DNA from: Nostocoides sp. HKS02
GTDB taxonomy: Bacteria; Actinomycetota; Actinomycetes; Actinomycetales; Dermatophilaceae
Assembly: GCF_009707485.1 (NCBI RefSeq)
Contig: NZ_CP046121.1
Span: 2,294,001 to 2,358,000, forward strand
Direction of reading: 5' to 3'
Length of the DNA stretch: 64,000 bases
Shown: piece by piece, positions 17,171 through 25,655 of the stretch
Position numbering within the stretch: the stretch's first letter is position 1
Layout: every line of letters begins with the position of its first letter
The notes under the pieces: generated by a model
Databases searched by the model: none
What the model was told of the DNA's origin: nothing
What the model saw: the letters and a program-made list of their open reading frames with translations, nothing else
Translations under genes and position numbers: made by a program

Positions 17171-18219
17171 CAGTCATTCCTCCCTGCGGCCCACACGTGG
17201 CCGATTGCGTTGGCCGCCGTGCCTGCGACACCCGATACGGCGGAGCCCAGCGCGGCACTGCCGGGCAGGACCGACCCGATGCCCCGCACGTAGTCCTCGA
17301 AGGCCGCCCGGGTGGTGAACTCGGGCTCGTACCCGAGCACCTCGCGCATCCGCGTCGTGTCGAGTCCCCGGCCGTAGGCGAGGAACTGGACCTGGTCGCT
17401 GCTGAAGTCGGCCAGGCCGGCGCGCTTGAGCACCGCACCGAACAGCCCCGCCGCGGGCATCGGCAACGGGATCACCGCGCGGCCCGCGATCGCTGCCGCC
17501 TGGCTCACGGTGATGACGCCGTCTCCCGCGATGTTCGTGATGCCGGTCGACGGACCGGTCGTGGCCGCCAGCAATGTGCCGAGGGCGTCGGTCTCGTGGA
17601 CGAACTGGAGGCGGGCGTCGTAGCCGAACGGCACCGGGATGACGGGGAGGGCGAAGTAGTCCGTGAGCGAGGTGCGGATGCCCGGGCCGATGATGTTGGC
17701 GAACCGCAGCACCGAGAGCTCGACATCGGGTCGGCGCCGGGAGAAGCCGCGCACGTAGCCCTCGACCTCGACGGAGTCCTTGCCGAACCCGGTGCGTGGC
17801 AGGGACTTGGGGCCCATGTCCTCGGTGAACATCGCCGGGTCGCGCGGGCTCGAGCCGTACACCGCCGCCGACGACTTCACGACCAGCCGCCGGATGCTGG
17901 GGGCCTTCTGGCACGCAGCGAGCAGCTGCATCGTGCCGATGACGTTGATCTCCTTCTGGGAGGTGCGTCCGCCGGCATTCGTGGGGGTGGCGATGACGTT
18001 CATGTGCACGACGGTGTCCACGTCGGACTGCGCGATGATCTTGCCGATCATCGGGTTGCGGATGTCCGCACGCACGAACTCGGCGCGGCCGATGTCGTGG
18101 GTGGGCGGGATCACGTCGACCCCGATGACGCGGCTGACCGATGGGTCGTTCGTGAGGGCCCGGGCGAACTGGCCGCCCAGATAGCGGGAGACGCCGGTCA
18201 CGAGGACGACATCAGCCAC
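17170..18219 (-). CDS. NAD-dependent epimerase/dehydratase family protein (extended SDR)
   Basis: Extended short-chain dehydrogenase/reductase fold, 349 residues. The N-terminal dinucleotide motif reads VTGVSRYLGG (residues 7-16), a variant of TGxxGxxG; the catalytic-type Tyr is in SSAAVYGSSP, but the usual YxxxK lysine is not evident, so catalysis is unsure. Start is GTG at 18219. Upstream of and coupled to the acyltransferase gene. This pair next to bS22 and a BldC-like gene is a conserved actinobacterial neighbourhood; substrate unknown. Confidence 0.87.
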   Translation of the reverse strand: MADVVLVTGVSRYLGGQFARALTNDPSVSRVIGVDVIPPTHDIGRAEFVRADIRNPMIGKIIAQSDVDTVVHMNVIATPTNAGGRTSQKEINVIGTMQLLAACQKAPSIRRLVVKSSAAVYGSSPRDPAMFTEDMGPKSLPRTGFGKDSVEVEGYVRGFSRRRPDVELSVLRFANIIGPGIRTSLTDYFALPVIPVPFGYDARLQFVHETDALGTLLAATTGPSTGITNIAGDGVITVSQAAAIAGRAVIPLPMPAAGLFGAVLKRAGLADFSSDQVQFLAYGRGLDTTRMREVLGYEPEFTTRAAFEDYVRGIGSVLPGSAALGSAVSGVAGTAANAIGHVWAAGRND

Positions 18220-18371
18220 AGTCTCTCCCGAGGGTCAACAGCATGGGCGGGGTCAGCAGGGGGCACCAGGATCATGGTGGCCGCGGTCCTCGCGACCGAT
18301 GCCACCCTACCCAGCGGCTCCCCTGCGGTGCGCCGTGCGGGCCAGCCCGTGGACGCGGCGCTCGTCACACC

Positions 18372-18425
18372 GTGCGCCTGGAAAGACCCCGTGCGCCTGG
18401 AAAGACCCCGCGTGCAGGGAAAGAC
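18372..18425. repeat. Two and a half tandem 19-bp repeats downstream of bS22
   Basis: GTGCGCCTGGAAAGACCCC occurs at 18372-18390 and 18391-18409, with a shortened third copy (GTGCAGGGAAAGAC) at 18412-18425 touching the bS22 terminator. On the minus strand each copy carries GTCTTTCC, like the tail of the terminator. Confidence 0.8.
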
Positions 18426-18426
18426 A

Positions 18427-18453
18427 GAAGGCCCCCGCATGGCGGGGGCCTTC
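18427..18453 (-). terminator. Intrinsic terminator of the bS22 gene
   Basis: Twelve-bp perfect stem (18427-18438 with 18442-18453), three-base loop, followed on the minus strand by TGTCTTTCCC. It begins three bases after the bS22 stop. Confidence 0.85.
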
Positions 18454-18455
18454 GG

Positions 18456-18554
18456 TCACTTCTTGTTGCGACGCTGGTGGCGGGTCTTGCGAAGAAGCTT
18501 GCGGTGCTTCTTCTTCGCCATGCGCTTGCGACGCTTCTTGATGACAGAGCCCAT
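18456..18554 (-). CDS. 30S ribosomal protein bS22 (AURKAIP1/COX24 domain)
   Basis: Thirty-two-residue, extremely basic protein beginning MGSVIKKRRKRMAKKKHRKL and ending NKK. This is the small actinobacterial ribosomal subunit protein bS22 seen in mycobacterial and Streptomyces ribosomes, carrying the AURKAIP1/COX24 motif. It is too short for most gene finders but length and sequence match the family exactly. ATG at 18554; a strong terminator follows at once, so it is expressed as its own transcript. Confidence 0.95.
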   Translation of the reverse strand: MGSVIKKRRKRMAKKKHRKLLRKTRHQRRNKK

Positions 18555-18762
18555 GGTGTCCTCTTGTGTGGTGGTCGTGTTGCCGGACGGGGCAACGAAC
18601 CAACGCACCACGCCGAACAGTGGACGTCACTCTAGCGGCCCAGCGGCCCACAGCCCAAACCCGCCGGTATGACGCGGCGGCGCCGGGCGCCCCGGCGGGC
18701 GCGCGAAGGGCGGGCCTGGACTGTCGTCCGGGCCCGCCCTTCGCAGTGCGGTCAGCACACCA

Positions 18763-18963
18763 TCATGCGGTGTCGACGTACGACGTGTGCAGGTACTTGT
18801 GCACGGCGTCCTCCGGAACCCGGAAGGACCGCCCGACGCGGATTGCGGGAAGCTCTCCTGCGTGCACCATCCGGTACACCGTCATCTTCGACACGCGCAT
18901 GATCGAGGCCACCTCGGCGACGGTCAGGAACCGCACCTCGGCGAGCTGTCGCTCGTTGGACAT
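18763..18963 (-). CDS. BldC-like MerR-type helix-turn-helix DNA-binding protein
   Basis: Sixty-six-residue protein made of a single winged helix of the MerR/excisionase kind: LTVAEVASIMRVSKMTVYRMVH followed by GELPAIRVGRSFRVPEDAV (both shown in part). Wording and size match BldC, the Streptomyces developmental regulator that binds direct repeats head to tail. ATG at 18963. The 170 bp upstream, to the acuC-like gene, hold no other gene; a TTGACT and a TACAGT are present there but spaced too far apart for a confident promoter. Confidence 0.92.
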   Translation of the reverse strand: MSNERQLAEVRFLTVAEVASIMRVSKMTVYRMVHAGELPAIRVGRSFRVPEDAVHKYLHTSYVDTA

Positions 18964-19135
18964 GATTACCTCGATCTTCTACACGCGCGCATCGCCGGCT
19001 TCCCCTCCGGCGGACCTCTACGCTCGTGCAGAAGGAACTGTAGGGGCTCATGTGACTCGTGGGGAAGTCAATGGCGAAACTTCTTGGCCGATGTCCAGCC
19101 GACACGCCGTGACGACCTGCGAAATCACCGCGACG

Positions 19136-20333
19136 TCAGTCGAACCACACGTCCAGTCCGTGCCACGGAAACACCGCCTCGCGGGTCGCCATGATGGCTC
19201 GGTCGACCGCGCTGTGGGGGTTGTACCCCAGGTCCCAAGGCTGGTGCCAGATCGGCCCGTCGGCGGGGTTGAGGTCACCCATCCGGCGAGGGCCTTCGCG
19301 GCCATAGCGCTGGCGCACGAAGTCCAGCCAGTCCTGCGGCACAGCGGTGGTCAGCGGGATGGGTCGGTGGGCCGCGATCGCGGTCAGGTGGGTCCACGTC
19401 CGCGGCACGACGTCGACCACCTCGTAGCCGCCGCCGCCGAGGGCCACCCACCGACCGTCGCACACCTCGTGGGACAGCCGGTGCAGTGCGTCGGCCGCGC
19501 CGCGCTGGGCGTCGACCGAGAGCGCCAGGTGGGCGAGCGGGTCCTGCGCGTGGGTGTCGCAGCCGTGCTGGGTGACGAGCACGTCGGGCTTGAAGGCGCG
19601 CACCACCGGCAGCGCCGTGGAGTGCAGGGCCCGCAGCCAGGCCGAGTCGCCGGTGCCGGGTGGCAGCGCGACGTTCACGGCGGTCCCCCTCGGCGCCGGG
19701 CCCACCGAGGTCGCCGGGAAAGCCGGTGCCGGGGAACAGCTCACGACCCGACTCGTGCAGCGAGACGGTCAGGACCCGGGGGTCGTCCCAGAAGATCCGC
19801 TCGACGCCATCGCCGTGGTGGACGTCGACGTCGACGTAGGCGACCCGACGCGCCCCGTGGTCGAGCAGCCACTGGATGCCCACCGCGATGTCGTTGTAGA
19901 TGCAGAACCCCGACGCGTTGCCGCGCATGGCGTGGTGCAGCCCACCGCAGAAGTTCACCCCGTGGCGGGTGCGCCCCTCCCAGACGTCGGCGCACATCTG
20001 CCGGGTGCCCTCGGCGACCCGGGCGCTGGCCTCGTGCATGCCGCGGAAGGCCGGGTCGTCCTCGGTGCCGAGCCCGCGGCTCGCGTCGGCATCCGCAGGA
20101 TCTGACGAGGCCGCGCGCACGGCATCGACGTAGGCGGGGTCGTGCACCGTGGTCAGGATGTCGTCACTCGGGACCGCAGGCGCGACGACCTCGACGTCGC
20201 CGCCGTCGAAGACCCCGAGCGCCTCACACAGCCGCGCGGTCAGGTCGAGCCGGACCGGGCTCATCGGGTGGCCGGGCCCGAAGTCGTAGGCAGTGAAGGC
20301 GTGGTCCCAGACCACCCGCACCTGTGAGGGCAT
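19136..20333 (-). CDS. acuC: Acetoin utilization protein AcuC / class I histone deacetylase-like, frameshifted
   Basis: Zinc-dependent deacetylase of the arginase/HDAC fold. The first part (from ATG 20333) carries GLHHAM and DVDVHHGDGVE with the catalytic histidines and metal ligands; the second part, in another frame, continues TAVNVALPPGTGD and holds VTQHGCDTHAQDPLAHL. The frames meet at a C5 run (19685-19689): removing one base restores GGPGAEG-TAVNVAL, the usual family sequence. Joined length is about 398 residues, normal for AcuC. Likely target in bacteria is acetyl-CoA synthetase. Either a sequencing error or a recent mutation. Confidence 0.85.
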
Positions 20334-20433
20334 GTCCGGCACGGTACCGGTGGGAGTCCGGCCACGACAGCCGAGCCCCCTGCGCGGACGCGGTAGCGTG
20401 CTGGTCTCACCAACGTCGGCCCGGAGGACGGTT

Positions 20434-21099
20434 GTGGCAAAGAAGCTCTACGAGGACGACGTCCTCGTCATCGGCCTCGGCCGGTTCGGCAGCGCCGTCG
20501 CCGTCGAGCTCCAACGACTGGGCCATCACGTCGTCGCCGTCGAGCGCGACCCCGTGCTGGCCGAGTCGTTCCTCGGCAAGGTCACCCGGATCGTCCAGGC
20601 CGACGCCAGCACGCCGCAGGCCGTCGCCAACCTCAAGGCCCGCAGCTACCAGCTCGCGGTCGTCGGCATCGGATCCTCCGTCGAGGCCTCGGTGCTCTGC
20701 GCGATGAACCTCGTGGACGCCGGCATACCGACCATCTGGGCCAAGGCCATCTCCCCCGAACACGCCCGCATCCTCGACCGCATCGGCGTCCACCACGTCG
20801 TCTCGCCCGAAGCCGAGAGCGGTCGGCGGGTGGCCCACCTGCTCAACGGCAAGCTGATGGACTACATCGAGTTCGACGACGGCTTCGCCATCGTCAAGAT
20901 GAAGCCCCCGCAGGAGGCGATCGGCTTCACGCTCAAGCAGAGCGCGATCCGCAGCAAGTACGGCGTGACCGTCGTGGGCGTGAAGTCACCCGGCGAGGAC
21001 TTCACGTATGCCGTGCCGGAGACGAAGGTCACGGCTCACGACACGCTCATCGTCAGTGGGCCCACGGACCTGCTCGACCGGCTCGCCTCGCGCCCCTAG
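20434..21099 (+). CDS. TrkA/KtrA-family potassium uptake regulatory protein
   Basis: Cytoplasmic gating subunit for a Trk/Ktr potassium channel, 221 residues. The N-terminal RCK domain has the nucleotide motif VIGLGRFGSAVA (GxGxxG at 14-19), followed by an acidic strand end (VERD); the C-terminal TrkA_C domain spans about 140-221. GTG at 20434 has GGAGG six bases upstream. No membrane subunit lies next to it in this window, so the partner is elsewhere. One of the GTATGCCG words is within the gene. Confidence 0.92.
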   Translation: MAKKLYEDDVLVIGLGRFGSAVAVELQRLGHHVVAVERDPVLAESFLGKVTRIVQADASTPQAVANLKARSYQLAVVGIGSSVEASVLCAMNLVDAGIPTIWAKAISPEHARILDRIGVHHVVSPEAESGRRVAHLLNGKLMDYIEFDDGFAIVKMKPPQEAIGFTLKQSAIRSKYGVTVVGVKSPGEDFTYAVPETKVTAHDTLIVSGPTDLLDRLASRP

Positions 21100-21137
21100 C
21101 GTCCTGAGGGTGTCGTGAGGGCCGACTCGGACGCAGG

Positions 21138-21656
21138 TCAGAGGCGCGGCATACCGCGGTCTTCGCCGAGCGGGAGGACCATCGCGATCTCCTCCTCGAC
21201 GTCGGCCTGCCGCACCCGCATCGGCCGGCGCGAGTCGGTCGGGCGGAACCCGAACCCGCTGGCGAAGGCCACCGCACGCCCGTTGTCGGTGCCCACCCAG
21301 TAGGCCAGGTGGGTCCGCCCCTGCTGGCGGGCGGCATCCGCCCCCGCCCGGACGAGCTGGGTGGCCACGCCCGACCCACGGGCCGCCGGACTCACCCAGA
21401 GGCCGAAGAGCTCGGCGACGCGGTCGCTCTCGGTCTGCTGGCCCAGGCTCGCGACGCCGACCGCTGTGCCCTCGCGCTCGGCGAGCAGGCGTTGCGAGCG
21501 CTGCATCCGGGTGCGCCACAGGGCCTCGTCGAACTCCTGCTCCTCAGCGAGGGTCGCGGCGAACGCGTCAGGGGATTCCTCGAGCGCGCTCAACCGCACC
21601 GCGCGGTACTGCTCCCACTCGTCCTCGCCCAGGGTCCGCACGGTGATGTCGCTCAT
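21138..21656 (-). CDS. GNAT family N-acetyltransferase
   Basis: Gcn5-related acetyltransferase, 172 residues. The acetyl-CoA-binding motif A is LFGLWVSPAARGSGVATQLV (RGSGVA as the Q/RxxGxG/A loop) near residues 84-103, and FASGFGFRP forms the usual C-terminal motif B. Substrate unknown. ATG at 21656. It follows another GNAT on the same strand after 116 bp holding iterated TTCCGTGAGC repeats. Confidence 0.87.
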   Translation of the reverse strand: MSDITVRTLGEDEWEQYRAVRLSALEESPDAFAATLAEEQEFDEALWRTRMQRSQRLLAEREGTAVGVASLGQQTESDRVAELFGLWVSPAARGSGVATQLVRAGADAARQQGRTHLAYWVGTDNGRAVAFASGFGFRPTDSRRPMRVRQADVEEEIAMVLPLGEDRGMPRL

Positions 21657-21723
21657 GCGCCCACTGTCGCACGGGGACGACGGTTTCGGTCAGGGGAGTT
21701 TGCCGAGAGTTCACTGTGAACCC

Positions 21724-21778
21724 TGCTCACGGAAGGCTCACGGAACGGCTCACGGAAGCCTCACGAACAGGCTCACGC
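21724..21778. repeat. Iterated GCTCACGGAA repeats
   Basis: Three exact copies of GCTCACGGAA and two decayed copies (CTCACGAAC, GCTCACGCGA) follow each other at 11-12 bp steps, that is, about one DNA turn apart. They lie between the stop of one GNAT gene and the start of the next and could be a binding array or plain slippage. Confidence 0.75.
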
Positions 21779-22279
21779 GAGCACGTGCTCCAGCTCCAGC
21801 TCAGTCACCGCCGGGTCGTGGGCGAGCGCGCCCTCCCGGCCGGTCGGCGTGAAGCCCATCCGCTCGTAGAACCCGATGGCGCGGCCGTTGGCGTGGGCGA
21901 CATCGAGGGTCACCCGGCGCAGCCCCACCGACCGCGCATGCTCGAGGAGGGCGCCGACGAGGGCGTCGGCGACGCCGCGGCCCCGGGCGTGCGCCGCCAC
22001 CCACATCGCCACGAGGCAGGCCTCGTCCGCGGCCTGCTCGGGGTAGCGGAACAGGGTGACCGCCCCGACGGGCAGCTCGGCGTCATGGGCCAGCCAGGTG
22101 GGAGCCCCGGCGGCACGTGCCCGCCACTCGTCGTCACTGAGCTGCACCTCACGGGCGAAGGTGCTGCCGAAGGCCTGGGGCTCGTCGAGGAGCATCGCCA
22201 GCCGTACGCCTCGGTAGACCCGCCACAGAGGGGGCTCCAGCCGGCATACGGGCGGCGCCCCGACGGAGCGGTCAGTCAC
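21773..22279 (-). CDS. GNAT family N-acetyltransferase
   Basis: Second acetyltransferase, about 168 residues. Motif A reads VAMWVAAHARGRGVADALVG and the later part NGRAIGFYERMGFTPTG is a textbook GNAT motif B with the FYERMGF wording. Start is GTG at 22279, overlapping the end of proC by 8 bp, or GTG at 22285; the first reads MTDRSVG. The coupling to proC suggests co-transcription, not a shared pathway. Substrate unknown. Confidence 0.85.
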   Translation of the reverse strand: MTDRSVGAPPVCRLEPPLWRVYRGVRLAMLLDEPQAFGSTFAREVQLSDDEWRARAAGAPTWLAHDAELPVGAVTLFRYPEQAADEACLVAMWVAAHARGRGVADALVGALLEHARSVGLRRVTLDVAHANGRAIGFYERMGFTPTGREGALAHDPAVTELELEHVLA

Positions 22280-23078
22280 GCCCACTTGCCAGCTCGTGCG
22301 AGCGCACCGCCGCGGCCTCCATCGCGGACATGAAGGCGGCGCGCACCTTGTGGTCGTCGAGCTGGCGCAGCGCCGCCGCCGTCGTGCCGCCCGGAGAGGT
22401 GACCTGCTCGCGCAGGACCGTCGGGTGCTGGCCGGTCTCGCGCATCATCGTCGCGGCGCCGAACAACGTCTGGACCACGAGCTCGGTCGAGGTGGGTCGC
22501 GGCAGGCCGAGCGCGACCCCCGCCTCGATCATCGCCTCGACGACGTAGAAGATGTAGGCCGGGCCGCTGCCGCTGATCGCGGTGACGGCGTCCTGGTGCT
22601 TCTCGGCGACCTGCACGACCCGCCCACACGAGCGCAGGAGCCCGGCTGCCTCCTCCAGGTGGGCCGCGTCGGCGCTGCGCCCGGGGCTGACCGCCGCCAT
22701 GCCCTGGTCGACCAGTGCGGGAGTGTTCGGCATGACGCGCACGACGGCCACGCCCTCAGGCAGTCGGCTCTCGAGGTATGCCGTGGGGATGCCGGCCGCG
22801 AGGCTCACGACGAGGTTGCCAGGTGAGACGTGGTCGCGGATTTCTTCGACCAGGGCCCCCATGTCCTGCGGCTTGACCACGAGCACCAGGGTGTCGGCGG
22901 CCTCGGCGGCGGCGATGTTGGACATCCCACGCACGCCGTACCGGGCACTCAGCTGCTCGACCCGCTCCGGCCGCCGGGCCGTGATGACGAGGTCGTCGGC
23001 ACTGCGGCCCGAGCGGATGAGGCCGGACAGCAGGGTCTCGCCCATGACGCCGGCACCGAGGATCGCGACAGTTCCCAT
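22272..23078 (-). CDS. proC: Pyrroline-5-carboxylate reductase ProC
   Basis: NAD(P)H-dependent last step of proline synthesis, 268 residues. N-terminal dinucleotide motif ILGAGVMGETLL (residues 5-16), the VRVMPNTPALV block, and the C-terminal signature SGSGPAYIFYVVEAM / SPGGTTAAAL are all present. ATG at 23078. The next gene upstream on the same strand is proline dehydrogenase, which runs the opposite chemistry, so the two may be expressed together for proline/P5C balance; they are 36 bp apart. Confidence 0.96.
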   Translation of the reverse strand: MGTVAILGAGVMGETLLSGLIRSGRSADDLVITARRPERVEQLSARYGVRGMSNIAAAEAADTLVLVVKPQDMGALVEEIRDHVSPGNLVVSLAAGIPTAYLESRLPEGVAVVRVMPNTPALVDQGMAAVSPGRSADAAHLEEAAGLLRSCGRVVQVAEKHQDAVTAISGSGPAYIFYVVEAMIEAGVALGLPRPTSTELVVQTLFGAATMMRETGQHPTVLREQVTSPGGTTAAALRQLDDHKVRAAFMSAMEAAAVRSHELASGRD

Positions 23079-23114
23079 GGAGGCAGTCTGGCAGTCACCC
23101 GCCGCTGGGCGGGA

Positions 23115-24065
23115 TCAGTTTCTGGTGGCGAGACCGCGCAGGAAGAACATCGTGTTGGCGGGGCGCTCGGCCATGCGGCGCATGAGGTAGCCGTACCACT
23201 CCTCACCGTACGGGATGTAGACGCGCATCTGGTTGCCGCGGTCGGCGATGCGCTTCTGCTCCTCGGGGCGGATGCCGTAGAGCATCTGGTACTCGTAGCT
23301 GTCGGCCTCGCGCGAGTGGTGGGCGGCGAGCGCCCCGGCGATCTCGACGAGCCGCGGGTCGTGGCTGGCGACCATCGGGTAGCCCGCGCCGGCCATGAGG
23401 ACCTTGAGGCACCGGACATAGCTCTGGTCGACCTGCGCCGAGCTCTGGAACGCCACGCTCTCGGGCTCCTTGTACGCACCCTTGCAGAGCCGGACCCGGC
23501 TGCCCTCGTGGGCCAGGTCGCGGCAGTCGGCCTCGCTGCGCCGCAGGTAGGACTGGATCACCGCGCCCACCCACGGGAAGTCCTGGCGCAGCTCGCGCAG
23601 GGCCTCGAGGGTCGCGTCGGTGGTGGTGTGGTCCTCCATGTCGAGGGTGACAGTGGTGCCGGCGTTGGCAGCGGCCTGGCAGATCTCGCGGGCGTGCTCG
23701 AGCGCGATCTTGTCGCCGTCGCCGGGCAGGTACTGGCCGAGCGCGGAGAGCTTGAGGCTGACCTCGCCCATGCCGTGCTGGCTCAGGTCGGCGTCGGCGA
23801 GGGCCCTGAGCAGCTCGAGGTAGTGGTCGCGGGTGCGGATGGCCTGGGTGAGGTCGGCGGTGTCCTCGCCGAGGTAGTCGATGGTGGCCAGGCGGTTGGT
23901 GGCGCGCAGCTCGGCCGTGGCGGTGACGGCGTCCTGGGTGCGCTCCCCCGGTACGAACCGGCGCACCACGCTGCGGCTGACCGGCGCCTTCTCGATGGCC
24001 TGTCGAACCGTGCCGCTCTTGGAGAGCTGAAGCAGGCTGTTGCGCAGCAGGTCACTGGCGTCCAC
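23115..24065 (-). CDS. Proline dehydrogenase (PutA-type, monofunctional)
   Basis: FAD-dependent oxidation of proline to pyrroline-5-carboxylate, TIM-barrel fold, 316 residues. Family motifs include SLKLSALGQYL, VTLDMEDH, the FAD-contacting RLCKGAYKEPE, VASHDPRL and the C-terminal YEYQMLYGIR / RVYIPYGEEWYGYLMRR substrate region (partly shown). GTG at 24065 has AAGGA in good spacing; the ATG at 24083 has none. No P5C dehydrogenase gene is adjacent. Confidence 0.95.
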   Translation of the reverse strand: MDASDLLRNSLLQLSKSGTVRQAIEKAPVSRSVVRRFVPGERTQDAVTATAELRATNRLATIDYLGEDTADLTQAIRTRDHYLELLRALADADLSQHGMGEVSLKLSALGQYLPGDGDKIALEHAREICQAAANAGTTVTLDMEDHTTTDATLEALRELRQDFPWVGAVIQSYLRRSEADCRDLAHEGSRVRLCKGAYKEPESVAFQSSAQVDQSYVRCLKVLMAGAGYPMVASHDPRLVEIAGALAAHHSREADSYEYQMLYGIRPEEQKRIADRGNQMRVYIPYGEEWYGYLMRRMAERPANTMFFLRGLATRN

Positions 24066-24123
24066 GGGAGTCCTTCCGAGCATCGGTCGCGGATCTCACG
24101 ACCGGCGCCAAGGTTACGGCCTC

Positions 24124-24858
24124 TCAGGCGGTGCGGCGGCGCAGGGTGAGGCTGCCGAGCAGGAGTGCGACGAGCACCCACAGCGCGATGACCGAAGCGT
24201 CGTGCGACACGTCGGTGCCCGGAGTCGCGCTGGCCGTGACCGCCTTCATGGCATCGACGGCATACGACAGGGGCAGCACGTCGGAGAGCCACCGCAGGAG
24301 GTCGGGCAACCGGTCGCGGGCCACGAGCAGCCCACAGAGGAGGAACTGGGGCAGCACGAACGCGGGCATGAACTGGACGGCCTGGAACTCGGTGCGCGCG
24401 AAGCCGCTGGCGAGCAGGCCCAGGGCCGTTCCGAGCACTGCGTCGAGCACGGCGACCACCACGAGCTGCCACAGGGGTCCGGCGACGTTCAGCCCGCACA
24501 CGTAGACCGCGAAGGCCGTGGCGATCAGGGCCTGGAGGATGGCCATCACCCCGAAGGCCAACGCGTAGCCGAACATGAAGTCTCCCTTGCCCATCGGGGT
24601 GGTGAGCAGGCGCTCCAGGGTTCCCGAGGTGCGCTCTCGCAGGGTCGCGACGCTCGTGACGATGAACATCACGACGAACGGGAAGACGCCGAGCAGCGCG
24701 GCCCCGATGCCGTCGAACACCGGGGTGTCCTTGAAGATCCAGGCGAGCAGGCCGAGCAGGACACACGGCACGACCAGCATCAGTCCGATCGTGCGATGGT
24801 CCGAGCGCAGCTGGGTCAGGACGCGGCCAGCGGTGACGAGGGTGCGGTGGACGTTCAT
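24124..24858 (-). CDS. ABC-2 type transporter permease
   Basis: Membrane half of an exporter, 244 residues with six hydrophobic segments. The GTLERLLTTPMGKGDFM stretch after the second segment is the typical ABC-2 cytoplasmic elbow, and LPLSYAVDAM is the common late motif of DrrB/YhhJ-like permeases. ATG at 24858 overlaps the ATPase stop by 4 bp. Substrate unknown; the family often exports drugs or lipids. Confidence 0.9.
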   Translation of the reverse strand: MNVHRTLVTAGRVLTQLRSDHRTIGLMLVVPCVLLGLLAWIFKDTPVFDGIGAALLGVFPFVVMFIVTSVATLRERTSGTLERLLTTPMGKGDFMFGYALAFGVMAILQALIATAFAVYVCGLNVAGPLWQLVVVAVLDAVLGTALGLLASGFARTEFQAVQFMPAFVLPQFLLCGLLVARDRLPDLLRWLSDVLPLSYAVDAMKAVTASATPGTDVSHDASVIALWVLVALLLGSLTLRRRTA

Positions 24859-25580
24859 CGGGCAGCCTCCTGGGCTCGGTCGATGAGGGCGAGGAAGGCG
24901 GTCTCGGCGTCGTGCGTCCCGGTCTGGGCGAGCAGCTCGGGCAGCGTGGCATCGGCCAGGATCTCGCCCTCACGCAGCAACAGCAGCCGGTCGCAGCGAC
25001 TGGCCTCGTCCATGACGTGGCTCGACACGATCAGCGAGCGCCCTTGTGCCGCGATGCGGTGGAAGAGGTTCCACAAGTCGCGTCGCAGCACCGGGTCGAG
25101 CCCCACCGTGGGCTCGTCGAGGACCAGGAGCTCGGGCTCGCCGACCAGGGCCGAGGCCAGCGAGACCCGGGAGCGCTGCCCGCCGGAGAGCCGGCCGACC
25201 ATGGCGTCGGCGTGGCTGGTGAGGTCGACGGCCTCGATGGCCTCGTCGGCCGAGGAGGCCGGCGCGCCCAGGATGCTCGCGAAGTAGCGCACGTTGGCGC
25301 GGACGGTGAGGTCGTCGTAGACGCTCGGGCTCTGGGTGACGTAGCCGACCCGGTGACGCAGGGACGGCGACCCCGCCGGCTCGCCGAGCACGCGAACGTC
25401 ACCGGCCTGCACCACCTGCACGCCGACGATGGCGCGGATGAGGGTGGACTTGCCGCTGCCACTGGGCCCGAGCAGGCCCACCACCTGGCCCTCCGGAACC
25501 CGGACGGAGAGGTCGGGCAGCACGGTGCGACCGCTGCGGACCACCCGGAGGTGGTCGATCTCCACCACGTTTTTCATCAT
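24855..25580 (-). CDS. ABC transporter ATP-binding protein
   Basis: Nucleotide-binding subunit paired with the ABC-2 permease. Walker A GPSGSGKST, signature LSGGQRSRVSLA, Walker B LLVLDEPTVGLDP, and the switch histidine in VSSHVMDEA are all seen in about 240 residues. The start is ATG at 25580 or the next ATG at 25577; there is no ribosome binding site, and a well-formed promoter ends about seven bases before it, so the message is probably leaderless. Upstream in-frame codons (to 25616) overlap the -35 and are not used. Confidence 0.92.
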   Translation of the reverse strand: MMKNVVEIDHLRVVRSGRTVLPDLSVRVPEGQVVGLLGPSGSGKSTLIRAIVGVQVVQAGDVRVLGEPAGSPSLRHRVGYVTQSPSVYDDLTVRANVRYFASILGAPASSADEAIEAVDLTSHADAMVGRLSGGQRSRVSLASALVGEPELLVLDEPTVGLDPVLRRDLWNLFHRIAAQGRSLIVSSHVMDEASRCDRLLLLREGEILADATLPELLAQTGTHDAETAFLALIDRAQEAAR

Positions 25581-25616
25581 GCGATGAAATATACCCCTGG
25601 CCCTGCCCCACGACAA
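25572..25616 (-). promoter_or_regulatory. Leaderless promoter with palindromic operator for the ABC exporter
   Basis: On the minus strand TTGTCG (25616-25611) and TATATT (25593-25588) are 17 bases apart, followed about eight bases later by ATG at 25580. TTTCATC-N4-GATGAAA (25572-25589) is a perfect 7-bp inverted repeat covering the end of the -10 and the start codon, an operator-like position. No regulator gene is adjacent. Confidence 0.6.
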
Positions 25617-25655
25617 GAGTCTCGAAGGACAGGGCCAAGGTGGCCAGCGGTGCGG

